The translations under genes were made by a program, and so were the position numbers. Below the pieces are notes generated by a model. It did no database searches. It saw only the letters and a program-made list of their open reading frames with translations, and was not told where the DNA came from. A DNA stretch of 43,006 nt from positions 1-43,006 of the forward strand of contig WGNW01000076.1 of the NCBI GenBank assembly GCA_016124315.1, in the 5' to 3' direction. This stretch comes from Alphaproteobacteria bacterium (GTDB lineage Bacteria > Pseudomonadota > Alphaproteobacteria > SMXS01). Shown one piece after another: positions 1 to 8,680 of this stretch. Positions within the stretch are counted from its first letter, which is position 1; every line of letters starts with the position of its first letter.

Positions 1-2
1 AG

Positions 3-992
3 CTCCAGTGCCCCTATCACGGCTGGACCTGGACCCTGGACGGCACGCTGAACGAGGTGCCCTGCTCGTGGGACTTCCCGCACCTGGACTACCACGCCAA
101 CCGGCTGCCCGAGGTGCGGGTGGACGTCTGGAACACGCTGGTGTTCGTCTGCATGGACGAGGACGCGCCGCCGCTGCTCGACTATCTGGAGGTGCTGCCC
201 GAGCATTTCGCCCGCTGGGACTTCAGCGGCTGGGTGACCAGCGTCCACGCCCGCAAGGAGCTGTCCTGCAACTGGAAATCGGCGCAGGAGGCATTCATCG
301 AGGGCTATCACGGCCCCATGGTGCACCCGCAGCTTTCCGGCAGCGCCGCCATGCAGCAACACGACATCTTCAGCGACCATGTCAGCCGCGACATCGTCGC
401 CCTGGGCATCCGCAGCACCCGCGGCGCCAAGCTGCTGAGCGAGCAGGAGATCCTCGACGGCATGCTGATGGGCGACCGCTCGCTGGTGGACGGCGGACGG
501 CCCCGGGTGCCGGAAGGCAGCACGGCACGCGCGGTGATGGCCGAGCAGATGCGCCGCACCTTCAAGGAACAATTTGGGCTGGACCTGTCGGAGATGTCCA
601 ACTCGGAGGTGCTCGACTCCATCAAGTACACCCTCTTCCCCAACCTGTTCATCTTCGCCGGCATCTCGCTGCGCATCCTCTACCAGTACCGGCCGCTGGG
701 GAACGACCCGAACCGCTGCATCTTCGACATCATGTTCATGCGGCCCGCGCCCAAGGACGGACCGGCGCCCGATCCGGCGCCCGTCACCTGGGTGCGCGAG
801 GAAGAGTCCTACCGCGACGTGCCGGGCATGGACCCGGGATTCGGCCTGCTGTTCGACCAGGACACCCAGATCCTGCGCTGGCAGCAGGAAGGCAACCGCG
901 CCAGCGAGAAGGGCGCGATCCAGTATTCCCGCTACATGGAATCCCGCCTGCGCCACATCAACGGCACGCTCGACAAGTACCTGAAGGGGTAA
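3..992 (+). CDS. Rieske non-heme iron oxygenase, alpha subunit (5' truncated by window edge)
   Basis: Three-prime part of an aromatic-ring-hydroxylating oxygenase alpha subunit; the start lies left of the window. The visible frame opens inside the Rieske domain at CPYHGWTW, the second half of the [2Fe-2S] ligand pair (C-x2-H). The catalytic domain follows, with the mononuclear iron motif E-G-Y-H-x4-H (EGYHGPMVHPQ) and a downstream D-S-I-K-Y-T-L-F-P-N segment whose Asp is the expected third iron ligand. Enzymes of this type use electrons from a ferredoxin or reductase to insert oxygen into aromatic or steroid-like substrates in the cytoplasm. The substrate cannot be read from sequence. It is a paralogue in architecture of the complete gene at 26611. 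No beta subunit, ferredoxin or reductase gene follows; the next gene is convergent folC. An ATG at 57 is internal and not the start. Confidence 0.9.
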   Translation, partial: LQCPYHGWTWTLDGTLNEVPCSWDFPHLDYHANRLPEVRVDVWNTLVFVCMDEDAPPLLDYLEVLPEHFARWDFSGWVTSVHARKELSCNWKSAQEAFIEGYHGPMVHPQLSGSAAMQQHDIFSDHVSRDIVALGIRSTRGAKLLSEQEILDGMLMGDRSLVDGGRPRVPEGSTARAVMAEQMRRTFKEQFGLDLSEMSNSEVLDSIKYTLFPNLFIFAGISLRILYQYRPLGNDPNRCIFDIMFMRPAPKDGPAPDPAPVTWVREEESYRDVPGMDPGFGLLFDQDTQILRWQQEGNRASEKGAIQYSRYMESRLRHINGTLDKYLKG

Positions 993-1002
993 GCCCCTTT
1001 CC

Positions 1003-1152
1003 CGTCATCCCCGCGCACGCGGAGACCCAGGCGGTCGTAAAGCGACGCCTTGAGTGCCGCGTCGCTTGCGGCAATGGTTCTGTCGTCCGACCGCGCTGGT
1101 TGGCAGTAGGGACTCTGCCCCCGTCTGGGTTCCCGCGTGCGCGGGAATGACG
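1003..1152. repeat. REP/BIME-like inverted-repeat element
   Basis: Two 32-bp arms in inverted orientation, 1003-1034 and 1121-1152, match at 28 of 32 positions. Each arm is itself a small palindrome: the right arm holds TTCCCGCG-TG-CGCGGGAA at 1130-1147 and the left holds CCGCG-CA-CGCGG. The 86-bp centre holds a further perfect 9-bp stem, AAGCGACGC (1040-1048) with GCGTCGCTT (1059-1067). The GTCATTCCCGCG...GGGAACCCAG type of palindrome is a familiar dispersed proteobacterial repeat. It lies between the ends of two convergent genes and may act as a bidirectional terminator or mRNA stabiliser. No transposase is present, so mobility would need help in trans. Confidence 0.75.
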
Positions 1153-1160
1153 ATGGACGA

Positions 1161-2423
1161 TCACGCCGGCAGCATGCCCGAGGCCTCCAGCACCTGCCCG
1201 GCCAGGTAGAGCGAGCCGCAGATCAGCACCTCAGCTGCGGTGCAGGCGGACAGCGCGGCCTCCATGTCAGCGTGGGCGGTCGCCCCCACGCCCAGGTCCC
1301 GCGCCCGCCCGGCGAGCACGGCCGGATCGTGGCAGGCCTCGCCCGGGATCGGCACCGCGTGGACATGGGCGGCAACGGGCGCGACCAGCCGCAGGTAGTC
1401 GGCGGCGTCCTTGCCCTCCAGCATGCCGACGACGAGGTCGATCCTGCGCCCGGCGAAAGCGGCGGCCAGCGCCGCCGCCGCATGGGGATTGTGGCCGCCG
1501 TCGAGCCACAGCCGCGTGCCCTGCGGCAGCAGGCCGAACAGCCGGCCGCGGTCGATGGGCTGCAGCCGCGCCGGCCACGACACCGATCGCAGGGCGCCGG
1601 CGATCCGGTCGGCGGGCGGGGCGATGCCCAGCCCGCGCAGGCAGGCCAGCGCGAGCGCGGCATTGCCGATCTGGTGCGGCCCGGCGAGGCCCGGCAGCGG
1701 CAGGTCCAGCGTTCCGCCGGAATCCACGTACCGCCATCCATCGGACACCGCCTCGGCCTGCCAGTCCTGGCCGGCCAGATGGAGGGGCGTGTCCGCCTGC
1801 CGCGCAGCGGCCTCGATGACGGCTTCGGCCTCGGGCGCCTGCGCCGCCGAGAACACCGGCGCGCCCGGCTTGACGATGCCGGCCTTCTCGCCGGCGATGG
1901 CGGCCAGCGTGTCGCCGAGGAAGCTCTGGTGGTCGAGGGCGACGGGCGTGATCAGGCTGGCGAGCGGCCGCTCCATGACGTTGGTGGAATCGTACCGCCC
2001 GCCCAGCCCTACCTCGACCAGGCAGTAGTCGGCTTCGTCCTCGGCGAAGGCGAGGAAGGCGGCGACCGTGGTGATCTCGAAGAAGGTGATGGGCTTCCCG
2101 CCGTTCGCGGCTTCGCAACGCTCCAGGATCTCGGTCAGCCGCGCTTCGGAGATCAGGCCGTCCGACAGCCGGATGCGCTCGTGGAAGCGCACCAGGTGGG
2201 GCGACGTGTAGGCCTGCACCCGCTTGCCGTCCGCCTGCAGCAGCGCCCGCAGGCAGGCGAGGGTCGAGCCCTTGCCGTTGGTCCCGGCCACGTGGAGGAC
2301 CGGCGGCAGGCGCCGCTCGGGATGCCCGAGGGCGGCGAGCAGCCGCTCGGTCCGCCCGAGGGACAGGTCGATGAGCTTGGGATGGAGACGATGCAGCCGC
2401 GCGAGGAGCCGGTCGCTGCTCAA
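1161..2423 (-). CDS. folC: Bifunctional dihydrofolate synthase / folylpolyglutamate synthase
   Basis: ATP-dependent ligase that adds L-glutamate to dihydropteroate and extends the polyglutamate tail of folates; cytoplasmic. The Mur-ligase-type P-loop GTNGKGST lies at residues 47-54, close to the N-terminus as usual for FolC. The central ATPase domain and C-terminal Mur-ligase domain (LWLDGGHNPHAAAALA) follow; 420 residues is normal length. The start is TTG at 2421-2423, with GAGGCGG a few bases upstream and 10 bp after the accD stop. No ATG or GTG fits the conserved N-terminus better. It is the last gene of the lapA-pyrF-trpFBA-accD-folC run, and its 3' end abuts the REP-like element. Confidence 0.95.
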   Translation of the reverse strand: MSSDRLLARLHRLHPKLIDLSLGRTERLLAALGHPERRLPPVLHVAGTNGKGSTLACLRALLQADGKRVQAYTSPHLVRFHERIRLSDGLISEARLTEILERCEAANGGKPITFFEITTVAAFLAFAEDEADYCLVEVGLGGRYDSTNVMERPLASLITPVALDHQSFLGDTLAAIAGEKAGIVKPGAPVFSAAQAPEAEAVIEAAARQADTPLHLAGQDWQAEAVSDGWRYVDSGGTLDLPLPGLAGPHQIGNAALALACLRGLGIAPPADRIAGALRSVSWPARLQPIDRGRLFGLLPQGTRLWLDGGHNPHAAAALAAAFAGRRIDLVVGMLEGKDAADYLRLVAPVAAHVHAVPIPGEACHDPAVLAGRARDLGVGATAHADMEAALSACTAAEVLICGSLYLAGQVLEASGMLPA

Positions 2424-2433
2424 CGGTGCCGCC

Positions 2434-3351
2434 TCAGCCGGATGCGGCGCCGCGCCGTCCCTTGGCCGGCGGCGCGAGGGCGAGCGGCTTCTCCTGCCGC
2501 TTGCCGCCCATCAACAGCTGCAGCAGGCCGGCCAGCCGTCCGGCCAGTTCGTGCCGGTGCACCACCATGTCGATCATGCCGTGATCGAGCAGGTATTCGG
2601 CACGCTGGAAGCCCTGGGGAAGCTGCTCGCGGATGGTGCTCTCGATCACCCGGGGCCCGGCGAAGCCGATCAGCGCGCCGGGCTCGGAAATCTGGATGTC
2701 GCCCAGCATGGCGTAGGAGGCCGTGACGCCGCCCGTGGTCGGGTCGGTGAGCACCACCACATAGGGCAGCCGGGCCTCGCGCAGCATCTGGATCGCCACG
2801 GTGGTGCGCGGCATCTGCATCAGCGACAGGATGCCTTCCTGCATGCGCGCGCCGCCCGAGGAGGTGACCATGACGAAGGCGGCCTTCTCCTTGACGGCGC
2901 GCAGGGCGCCGGCCACGAAGGCGTCGCCGGCGCCGACGCCCAGCGAGCCGCCCATGAAGGCGAAGTTCTGCACGCCGACCACCGCGGCGACGCCGCCGAT
3001 CTTGCCGAGGGCCACCAGGATCGCGTCCTGCTGGCCGGTCTCGGTCCGGCTCGCCTTGATGCGGTCGGCGTATTTCTTCTTGTCGCGGAACTTCAGCGGG
3101 TCGTCGGCGCCCTTGGCCACCTCGATCATGTCATGGGAGCCGGCGTCGAACAGCGCCGCGAACCGGTCGCCGGGCGGCATCTTGTGATGGTGGCCGCAAT
3201 GGGGGCAGACATACTGCGCCGCCACCATCTCCTTGTGATAGACCATCTGGCCGCAATTGACGCAGGTGTCCCACTTGGCCTCTTCGGAGGCGGGCCGCTC
3301 GCGCCGGAAGATGGTGCTGAGCTTGGGGCGAACCTTCTTCAGCCAGTTCAA
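2434..3351 (-). CDS. accD: Acetyl-CoA carboxylase carboxyltransferase subunit beta
   Basis: Beta subunit of the carboxyltransferase that moves CO2 from biotin carboxyl carrier protein to acetyl-CoA, giving malonyl-CoA for fatty acid synthesis; its partner AccA is not in the window. The N-terminal four-cysteine zinc ribbon is intact (C30, C33, C49, C52 in TCVNCG...YVCPHCG), followed by the crotonase-fold carboxylase domain with the [10 protein letters not shown] segment. Length is 305 residues. The start is TTG (3349-3351), giving the family-typical N-terminus [10 protein letters not shown]. This TTG shares bases with the TGA stop of trpA (TTGA), so translation is probably coupled. A longer open frame upstream is only a trpA shadow. 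The trpBA-accD-folC order is typical of alphaproteobacteria. Confidence 0.96.
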   Translation of the reverse strand: MNWLKKVRPKLSTIFRRERPASEEAKWDTCVNCGQMVYHKEMVAAQYVCPHCGHHHKMPPGDRFAALFDAGSHDMIEVAKGADDPLKFRDKKKYADRIKASRTETGQQDAILVALGKIGGVAAVVGVQNFAFMGGSLGVGAGDAFVAGALRAVKEKAAFVMVTSSGGARMQEGILSLMQMPRTTVAIQMLREARLPYVVVLTDPTTGGVTASYAMLGDIQISEPGALIGFAGPRVIESTIREQLPQGFQRAEYLLDHGMIDMVVHRHELAGRLAGLLQLLMGGKRQEKPLALAPPAKGRRGAASG

Positions 3352-4208
3352 CGGGCGCCTCCCGTCGCCGTTGCCGCCGCTTCCTCGCGGCGCACGCCCG
3401 CCGCCAGCGAGGCCACGAAGCCAAGCACGTCCTCGACGCCGCCCTCGGACAGCCTGCCGTCGCCGCCCACGTTTCGCGCGATGCGGTCGACGATGGCGGT
3501 CCCCACCACCGCGCCGTCGGCGACGGCGGCGATCTCGGCCACCCGCTCCGGCGTCTTGATGCCGAAGCCGACCACCACGGGCAGGTCCGTCCTGGCCGCG
3601 AACCGCCTGCGGGCGGCGTCGACCGCGCCCCGGGCGCCGCTCGCCGCGCCGGTGATGCCGGTGACCGAGACGTAGTAGAGGAAGCCGCTGCAGTTGCGCA
3701 GCACCCGCTCGAGCCGCTTGTCGTCGGTCGTCGGCGTGAGCAGGCGGATGAAGCGAATGCCCGCCTCGATCGCCGGCTCGCACAGCTCGGCGTCTTCCTC
3801 CGCCGGCAGGTCGACGATGATCAGGCCATCAACGCCCGCCTCTACCGCGTCCTTGAGGAACGCCTCGACACCATAGCGATAGATCGGATTGTAGTAGCCC
3901 ATCAGCACGATGGGCGTCTCGTCGTCCCGCTGGCGGAACCGGCGGACCATGTCGAGCGTCCGGTGCATGGTCTGCCCGGCCGCCAGCGCGCGCAGGCCGG
4001 CGGCCTGGATCGCCGGGCCGTCCGCCATGGGATCGGTGAACGGCATGCCGAGTTCGACGATGTCGACGCCGGCCGCGGGAAGGCCCGCCAGGATCGCCTC
4101 GGACTGCTCCAGGTTCGGATCGCCGGCGGTGACGAACGACACGAAGGCGGCGCGGCCCTCCCGTCGCAGCGTCTCGAAGCGGCGTTCGATGCGGCCGGTG
4201 ACGCTCAA
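3348..4208 (-). CDS. trpA: Tryptophan synthase alpha chain
   Basis: TIM-barrel subunit that cleaves indole-3-glycerol phosphate to indole and glyceraldehyde 3-phosphate and channels indole to TrpB. The catalytic glutamate (E52, in [10 protein letters not shown]) and aspartate (D63, in MADGP) are present, as is the C-terminal phosphate-binding segment GFGIKTPE. Length of 286 residues is slightly above the usual 265-270. The start is TTG (4206-4208), overlapping the trpB stop as TTGA. The family alignment begins a few residues later, so this start fits and keeps the overlap. Its stop overlaps the TTG start of accD in the same way. Confidence 0.96.
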   Translation of the reverse strand: MSVTGRIERRFETLRREGRAAFVSFVTAGDPNLEQSEAILAGLPAAGVDIVELGMPFTDPMADGPAIQAAGLRALAAGQTMHRTLDMVRRFRQRDDETPIVLMGYYNPIYRYGVEAFLKDAVEAGVDGLIIVDLPAEEDAELCEPAIEAGIRFIRLLTPTTDDKRLERVLRNCSGFLYYVSVTGITGAASGARGAVDAARRRFAARTDLPVVVGFGIKTPERVAEIAAVADGAVVGTAIVDRIARNVGGDGRLSEGGVEDVLGFVASLAAGVRREEAAATATGGAR

Positions 4209-5425
4209 ATCTTCACTCCCAGGGAATCAGCGACCGTGAAGATATCCTTGTCGCCGCGCCCGCTGAGATTGACAACGATTAAGTGATCCTTCGGCAGATC
4301 GGGGGCAACCTTGGCCACGTGCGCGAGCGCGTGGGACGATTCCAGCGCCGGGATGATGCCCTCGAGCCGGCAGCAGGTCTGGAACGCGTCGAGCGCCTCC
4401 CCGTCGGTGGCCGAGACGTACTCCACCCGGCCGACGTCGTGGAGCCAGCCGTGCTCGGGGCCGACGCCGGGATAGTCGAGGCCGGCCGAGATGGAGTGGG
4501 CCTCGAGAATCTGCCCGTCGTCGTCCTGCAGCAGATAGGTGCGGTTGCCGTGCAGCACGCCCAGGCTACCGGCGGTGATGGAAGCCGCGTGCTGGCCGGT
4601 GTCGACGCCGTGGCCCGCCGCCTCGACCGCGACCATCCGGACGCCCTCGTCGTCGAGGAACGGATGGAACAGGCCGATGGCGTTGGAGCCGCCGCCGACG
4701 CAGGCCATCAGCGTATCGGGCAGCCGGCCTTCCGCCGCCAGCATCTGCTCGCGGGTCTCCTGCCCAATCACCGCCTGGAAGTCGCGCACCATGGCGGGAT
4801 AGGGATGCGGGCCCGCCGCCGTGCCGATCAGGTAGTAGGTCGACTCCACGTTGGTCACCCAGTCCCGCAGCGCCTCGTTCATGGCGTCTTTCAGGGTCCT
4901 GGCGCCCGAGTGCACGGGCACCACCTTGGCGCCCAGCAGGTTCATGCGGAACACGTTCGGCTTCTGCCGCTCGATGTCGGTCTCGCCCATGAAGATCAGG
5001 CATTCCAGGCCGAAGCGGGCGGCGACGGTGGCGGTCGCCACGCCGTGCTGGCCTGCCCCGGTCTCGGCGATGATCCGCTTCTTGCCCATGCGGCGGGCGA
5101 GCAGGATCTGGCCGATGCAGTTGTTGATCTTGTGCGCACCGGTGTGGTTCAGCTCCTCGCGCTTCAGGTAGATCTTCGCGCCGCCATAGTGCTCGGTCAG
5201 CCGCTCGGCGAAGTAGAGCGGGCTCGGCCGGCCCACGTAGTTGCGCATCAGGTCGTCCATCTCGGCCTTGAAAGCCGGGTCGACCCTGGCCGCCGCGTAG
5301 GCCTCCTCCAGCTCGAGGATCAGCGGCATCAGGGTCTCGGCCACGTAGCGGCCGCCGAACAACCCGAAATGGCCCTCGGCGTCGGGCAGGCTCCTGTACG
5401 AATTCGGCCGTTCTGGTCTGTTCAT
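4205..5425 (-). CDS. trpB: Tryptophan synthase beta chain
   Basis: PLP enzyme that condenses indole with L-serine to tryptophan; works as an alpha2-beta2 complex with TrpA. The PLP lysine is K99 in [10 protein letters not shown], and the PLP phosphate-binding glycine loop is present ([10 protein letters not shown]). The C-terminal SGRGDKD segment is also present. Length of 406 residues is standard for TrpB1. The ATG start overlaps the trpF stop by 4 bp (ATGA), indicating coupled translation. Both catalytic subunits and TrpF sit together, while trpE, trpG, trpD and trpC are not in the window; split trp genes are normal in alphaproteobacteria. Confidence 0.97.
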   Translation of the reverse strand: MNRPERPNSYRSLPDAEGHFGLFGGRYVAETLMPLILELEEAYAAARVDPAFKAEMDDLMRNYVGRPSPLYFAERLTEHYGGAKIYLKREELNHTGAHKINNCIGQILLARRMGKKRIIAETGAGQHGVATATVAARFGLECLIFMGETDIERQKPNVFRMNLLGAKVVPVHSGARTLKDAMNEALRDWVTNVESTYYLIGTAAGPHPYPAMVRDFQAVIGQETREQMLAAEGRLPDTLMACVGGGSNAIGLFHPFLDDEGVRMVAVEAAGHGVDTGQHAASITAGSLGVLHGNRTYLLQDDDGQILEAHSISAGLDYPGVGPEHGWLHDVGRVEYVSATDGEALDAFQTCCRLEGIIPALESSHALAHVAKVAPDLPKDHLIVVNLSGRGDKDIFTVADSLGVKI

Positions 5426-6075
5426 GGATTGGCGTTCCGTGCGGCAGTTACAAACGCTTCGATCTTCGCCGGGTTCTTGACGCCCGGCCGGTCCTCCACC
5501 CCCGAGGAGACGTCAACGAACGTGGCGTGACAGGTTTCCATCGCCTCCGCCACATTGTCCGGCGTCAGGCCCCCGGACAGGATCCATCCGCGCTTCCACG
5601 CCTCGCCCGCGATCAGCTGCCAGTCGAAGGCGAGGCCGTTGCCCCCGGGAAGCGCGTGACCCATAGACTTAGGCGGTTTGGCGTCGAACAGCAAGAAATC
5701 CGCCGCGTCCTCGTAGGCGTGGGCGCGCGCCACGTCGTCCCGTCCGGCGACCGGAATCGCCTTGAACACCGGCTTGCCGGTGCGCGCCCGGATTTCGGCA
5801 ACCCGCGCCGGCGCCTCGCCGCCATGGAGCTGGATGACGTCGATCGGCACGGCGCGCAGCACCTCGGCCAGCAGGTCATCGGACGGATCGACGAACAGCG
5901 CCACCTTGCGCACGCCTGGCGGCACGGCTAGTGCCAGCGCCGCCGCCTGGGCGGTCGACACGGCGCGGGGCGAGCGGGGATAGAACACGAAGCCCACATA
6001 GGTCGCCCCCGCATCGACCGCCGCCTGCAGGGTGTCGGGCGTGCTCAGGCCACAGATCTTGACGTCGATGGGCAT
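5422..6075 (-). CDS. trpF: Phosphoribosylanthranilate isomerase
   Basis: Catalyses the Amadori rearrangement of N-(5-phosphoribosyl)anthranilate in tryptophan synthesis; cytoplasmic TIM barrel. The catalytic cysteine is C8 in VKICGL and the catalytic aspartate is D131 in [10 protein letters not shown]. The C-terminal phosphate-binding loop ([10 protein letters not shown]) and the terminal DVSSGVED motif are intact. Length of 217 residues is normal. The ATG start has GGAG seven bases upstream. An 89-bp gap separates it from pyrF, the largest gap in this operon, and that gap holds a good promoter candidate (6102-6129). The tryptophan genes may therefore be transcribed separately from pyrF as well as by read-through. 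Confidence 0.96.
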   Translation of the reverse strand: MPIDVKICGLSTPDTLQAAVDAGATYVGFVFYPRSPRAVSTAQAAALALAVPPGVRKVALFVDPSDDLLAEVLRAVPIDVIQLHGGEAPARVAEIRARTGKPVFKAIPVAGRDDVARAHAYEDAADFLLFDAKPPKSMGHALPGGNGLAFDWQLIAGEAWKRGWILSGGLTPDNVAEAMETCHATFVDVSSGVEDRPGVKNPAKIEAFVTAARNANP

Positions 6076-6101
6076 GCTCGGCTCCGCGCCAAAGAGCGGG
6101 C

Positions 6102-6129
6102 ACTATAGAGATTGCGCAGCGACCCGCAA
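6102..6129 (-). promoter_or_regulatory. Putative sigma-70-type promoter for trpF
   Basis: Read on the minus strand: TTGCGG (-35, 6124-6129), 16-bp spacer, TATAGT (-10, 6102-6107). TATAGT differs from consensus at one base. The implied start of transcription is about 20 bases before the trpF ATG, leaving room for its GGAG ribosome site. Confidence 0.5.
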
Positions 6130-6164
6130 GCGCTGGCCGAGAGATATGGCGCCGGGCCCGAGGG

Positions 6165-6890
6165 TCAACCGGCGGTCACCGCGTCCAGGGAGGCGGCGAT
6201 GGCCCTCGCGGCATCCACCGGATCGACTGCCTGGGTGATCGGCCGGCCGATGACCAGGTAGTCGGCGCCCGACGACACGGCCTCGCCGGGCGTCATCACC
6301 CGCTTCTGGTCGCCCGGCGCGGCCCCGGCCGGGCGCAGGCCCGGCACCACCAGCAGCAGCGACCGCCCGCAGGCGCGCCGGATCGGGACGATCTCCCGCG
6401 GCGAGCAGACCACGCCGTCGACGCCGGCCTGCTGGGCGAGCCGCGCCAGCCGGACCACCTGCTCCTCGACGCCGCCGGAGACGCCGGCGGCCGCCAGGTC
6501 GTCGCCGTCCAGGCTGGTGAGCACCGTGACCGCCAGGATCTTCGGCCGCGCCACGCCCGCCTTGTCGGCGGTCTCGCGGGCTGCAGCGACGGCCGCCTCC
6601 ATCATCGCGCGACCGCCGCCGGCGTGGATGGTGGCGAGCACCGGCGCCAACGGCGTGACCGAGGTCACCGCCTGGGCCACCGTGTTGGGAATGTCGTGGA
6701 ACTTCAGGTCGAGGAAGACGGGCATCCCCGTCTCGGAGACCCGCCGCACCCCTTCGGGACCCTGGGCGCCGAAGAACTCCAGCCCCAGCTTCAGGCCGCC
6801 GACCACGCCCTTCAGCCGTCCGGCCCAGTCGAGTGCGACGTCCAGGGCAGGCGTATCCAGGGCGACGAAGACCTTCTCGGCGTTTCTCAT
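6165..6890 (-). CDS. pyrF: Orotidine 5'-phosphate decarboxylase
   Basis: Last step of de novo UMP synthesis, decarboxylating OMP; cytoplasmic TIM barrel. The charged catalytic tetrad is visible: K34 (GGLKLGLEFF) and the D61-x-K63-x-x-D66 motif (LDLKFHDIPNT). Phosphate-binding PGLRP and the C-terminal GRPITQA segments follow. Length is 241 residues. The start is the ATG at 6888-6890, preceded by GAGGT at good spacing; longer in-frame extensions upstream cross lapA and are not coding. The start overlaps the lapA stop by 4 bp (ATGA). Confidence 0.95.
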   Translation of the reverse strand: MRNAEKVFVALDTPALDVALDWAGRLKGVVGGLKLGLEFFGAQGPEGVRRVSETGMPVFLDLKFHDIPNTVAQAVTSVTPLAPVLATIHAGGGRAMMEAAVAAARETADKAGVARPKILAVTVLTSLDGDDLAAAGVSGGVEEQVVRLARLAQQAGVDGVVCSPREIVPIRRACGRSLLLVVPGLRPAGAAPGDQKRVMTPGEAVSSGADYLVIGRPITQAVDPVDAARAIAASLDAVTAG

Positions 6891-7201
6891 GGGTACCTCG
6901 GCGCGCTTGTCTGTACAGGATCGCGGACCGGAGCGCCATCCCCGGCGTCGCCCGTCGGCGCCTGGCGCGCGGCCTCCTTCTGCCGGACACGGCGGCGCTT
7001 GCGCATGCCGCCGACCCATACGGCGATGCCGCCGGCCAGCACGCCGAGGAAGAACGCGCCGAACGCGACGGCGTAGAGCGGCAGGTTCGCCACCCAGGGC
7101 AGCGGCCAGAAATTCACCGCCACCGCGTTGCGGTTCACCACCGCGAACAGGATCACGATGGCGAGCAGGGGCAGGGTGATCAGCAGGCGCAACCGACTCA
7201 T
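6887..7201 (-). CDS. LapA/DUF1049 family inner-membrane protein
   Basis: Small membrane protein of the lipopolysaccharide assembly protein A (LapA, DUF1049) family; 104 residues. Two hydrophobic segments are visible, about residues 4-24 (LLITLPLLAIVILFAVVN) and 43-65 (LYAVAFGAFFLGVLAGGIAV). An Arg/Lys-rich cytoplasmic stretch (MRKRRRVRQK) and a Pro/Ala-rich tail of low conservation follow. The Asn-Arg-Asn and NFWPLP residues between the helices are typical of the family. In E. coli LapA works with LapB in controlling LPS synthesis through LpxC; here only the family is certain. The ATG start at 7199-7201 has no clear ribosome-binding site, and TACCCT sits 6 bp upstream. It is the first gene of the operon and is commonly found before pyrF or trpF in alphaproteobacteria. 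Confidence 0.85.
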   Translation of the reverse strand: MSRLRLLITLPLLAIVILFAVVNRNAVAVNFWPLPWVANLPLYAVAFGAFFLGVLAGGIAVWVGGMRKRRRVRQKEAARQAPTGDAGDGAPVRDPVQTSAPRYP

Positions 7202-7323
7202 GGGTGCAGGGTAGTCTCGATGGCGCAACGATGAAACGGCGGAAATCGGAACCGGCGATTCGATTTGCGGCGCGGAAGCGCCCTGTCCGGCTTGAGAATA
7301 TCTGCTTAGGTATTTCACTCCCA

Positions 7324-7346
7324 GGGAAACCGCTCTAGGCTTTCCC
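7324..7346. promoter_or_regulatory. Inverted repeat in the divergent lapA / monooxygenase intergenic region
   Basis: GGGAAA (7324-7329) and TTTCCC (7341-7346) are separated by 11 bp, about 50 bp before the monooxygenase start. The half-site spacing of about 1.6 helical turns could suit a dimeric repressor. The rest of the 191-bp gap shows no convincing consensus promoter. Confidence 0.25.
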
Positions 7347-7392
7347 GCGGGAGACGGCCCGGCAAGGGGCCCTGCAACGATGGAGATCGAGG

Positions 7393-8664
7393 ATGGAAGG
7401 AACCACCGAAGCCGTGCGCCCGGAGGGCACCGCCGCCGGGAACGGCGCCAGGCCCCTGGTCGGCACCCCGCTTGAGCGGATCGCCCGGCTGAAGGACGTG
7501 ATCGCCAAGGGCGGCGACGAGGCGCAGAAGCTCCGGCGGCTCCCCAACGAGACGGTGGAAGCCCTGGTGGACGAAGGCCTGTTCCGCTTCGCCATGCCGG
7601 CCGAGCTGGGCGGCGAGAACGCCAGCACCACCGAGACCATCGAAATCCTCGAGGCGATTTCGGCCATCGACGCGTCGGTGGGCTGGAACGTCATGCTGGG
7701 CTCCGAGATCAACGCCATGGCCGCCGGCGGCATGGACCCGAAGCTGGCCCAGGAAGTGTACCTGGGCCATCCGCGGGTCATCATGTGCGGCGGCGGCGGA
7801 CCGGGCTCCAAGCCCTCCCGCGCCGAGAAGCAGGCCGACGGCAGCTACAAGGTATGGGGCGAGGCCACCTTCATCTCCGGTGTGCACAACGCCGAATGGT
7901 GCTTCCTCGCCGCCCCGGTCGTGCCGCTGGGCGAAGGCTTCACCGGCAACCCGCTCGATGCGCGCATGTGGTTCCTGCACAAGTCCCAGTACGAGATCAT
8001 CGATGTCTGGGACATGGCCGGTCTGCGCGGCTCGGGCTCCAACACGGTGCGCGCCGACGGCGCCGTGGTGCCGGAGAAGTACGCCGACGTGCAGCTGGTG
8101 GTGATGCCGCCCTACTACGACAATCCGGTGTTCCGCATCCCGACGCCGCTGCGGCTGTCCTACAACAAGGTCGCCGTGGCGCTGGGCGTGGCCAAGGGCG
8201 CCATCGACGCCTTCATCGACCTGGCCAACAACAAGATTCCGTTCCTCTCCGCCTCCAAGTTGGCGGACCGGCCGATCGCCCAGCACCGGGTCGGCGAGAT
8301 GGTCGCCAAGTACCGCGCCGCCCGCGCCTATGTGATGGAGGCCATGAAGGAGGTCGAGGACGAGCTGTGGGCGGGGGCCGACCAGCCCGGCGCCCGCACC
8401 ACCCAGAACGCGCGCCTCGCCTGCACCTACGCGGCGAACGCCTGCATGGAGGTGGTCGACGTGCTGCACAACACCGCCGGCACCAGCGGCATGCAGATGA
8501 AGAGCCCGCTGGAGCGCAAGCTGCGCGACGCCCACGGCTGCGCCACCCACCGCTGGGTCGCCCATCCGCTGTTCACCGACCTGGGCAAGATCCTGCTGGG
8601 TCACGAGGCGCCGGAGGAATTCGCGGGCGCCGGCGGCGGTCCGGGCCTGGGCGCGAAGAAGTGA
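7393..8664 (+). CDS. Acyl-CoA-dehydrogenase-fold flavin-dependent monooxygenase (HsaA/DszC/HpaB-like group)
   Basis: Flavin-dependent hydroxylase with the acyl-CoA dehydrogenase fold. The N-terminal helical domain (LKDVIAKGGDEAQKLRRLP) and the segment FRFAMPAELGGENAS are typical, as is the central beta-domain WGEATFISGVHNAEW. The C-terminal helical domain ends with the HRWVAHPLFTDLGKILLG region. Members include the HsaA steroid hydroxylase and DszC-type monooxygenases, which take FMNH2 or FADH2 from a separate reductase. No reductase gene is adjacent. The catalytic base of true acyl-CoA dehydrogenases is not evident, which favours oxygenase over dehydrogenase activity, though not decisively. 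423 residues; GGAGATCGAGG precedes the ATG. It is divergent from lapA. Substrate unknown. Confidence 0.75.
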   Translation: MEGTTEAVRPEGTAAGNGARPLVGTPLERIARLKDVIAKGGDEAQKLRRLPNETVEALVDEGLFRFAMPAELGGENASTTETIEILEAISAIDASVGWNVMLGSEINAMAAGGMDPKLAQEVYLGHPRVIMCGGGGPGSKPSRAEKQADGSYKVWGEATFISGVHNAEWCFLAAPVVPLGEGFTGNPLDARMWFLHKSQYEIIDVWDMAGLRGSGSNTVRADGAVVPEKYADVQLVVMPPYYDNPVFRIPTPLRLSYNKVAVALGVAKGAIDAFIDLANNKIPFLSASKLADRPIAQHRVGEMVAKYRAARAYVMEAMKEVEDELWAGADQPGARTTQNARLACTYAANACMEVVDVLHNTAGTSGMQMKSPLERKLRDAHGCATHRWVAHPLFTDLGKILLGHEAPEEFAGAGGGPGLGAKK

Positions 8665-8680
8665 GCATCGCCGGGGACGC

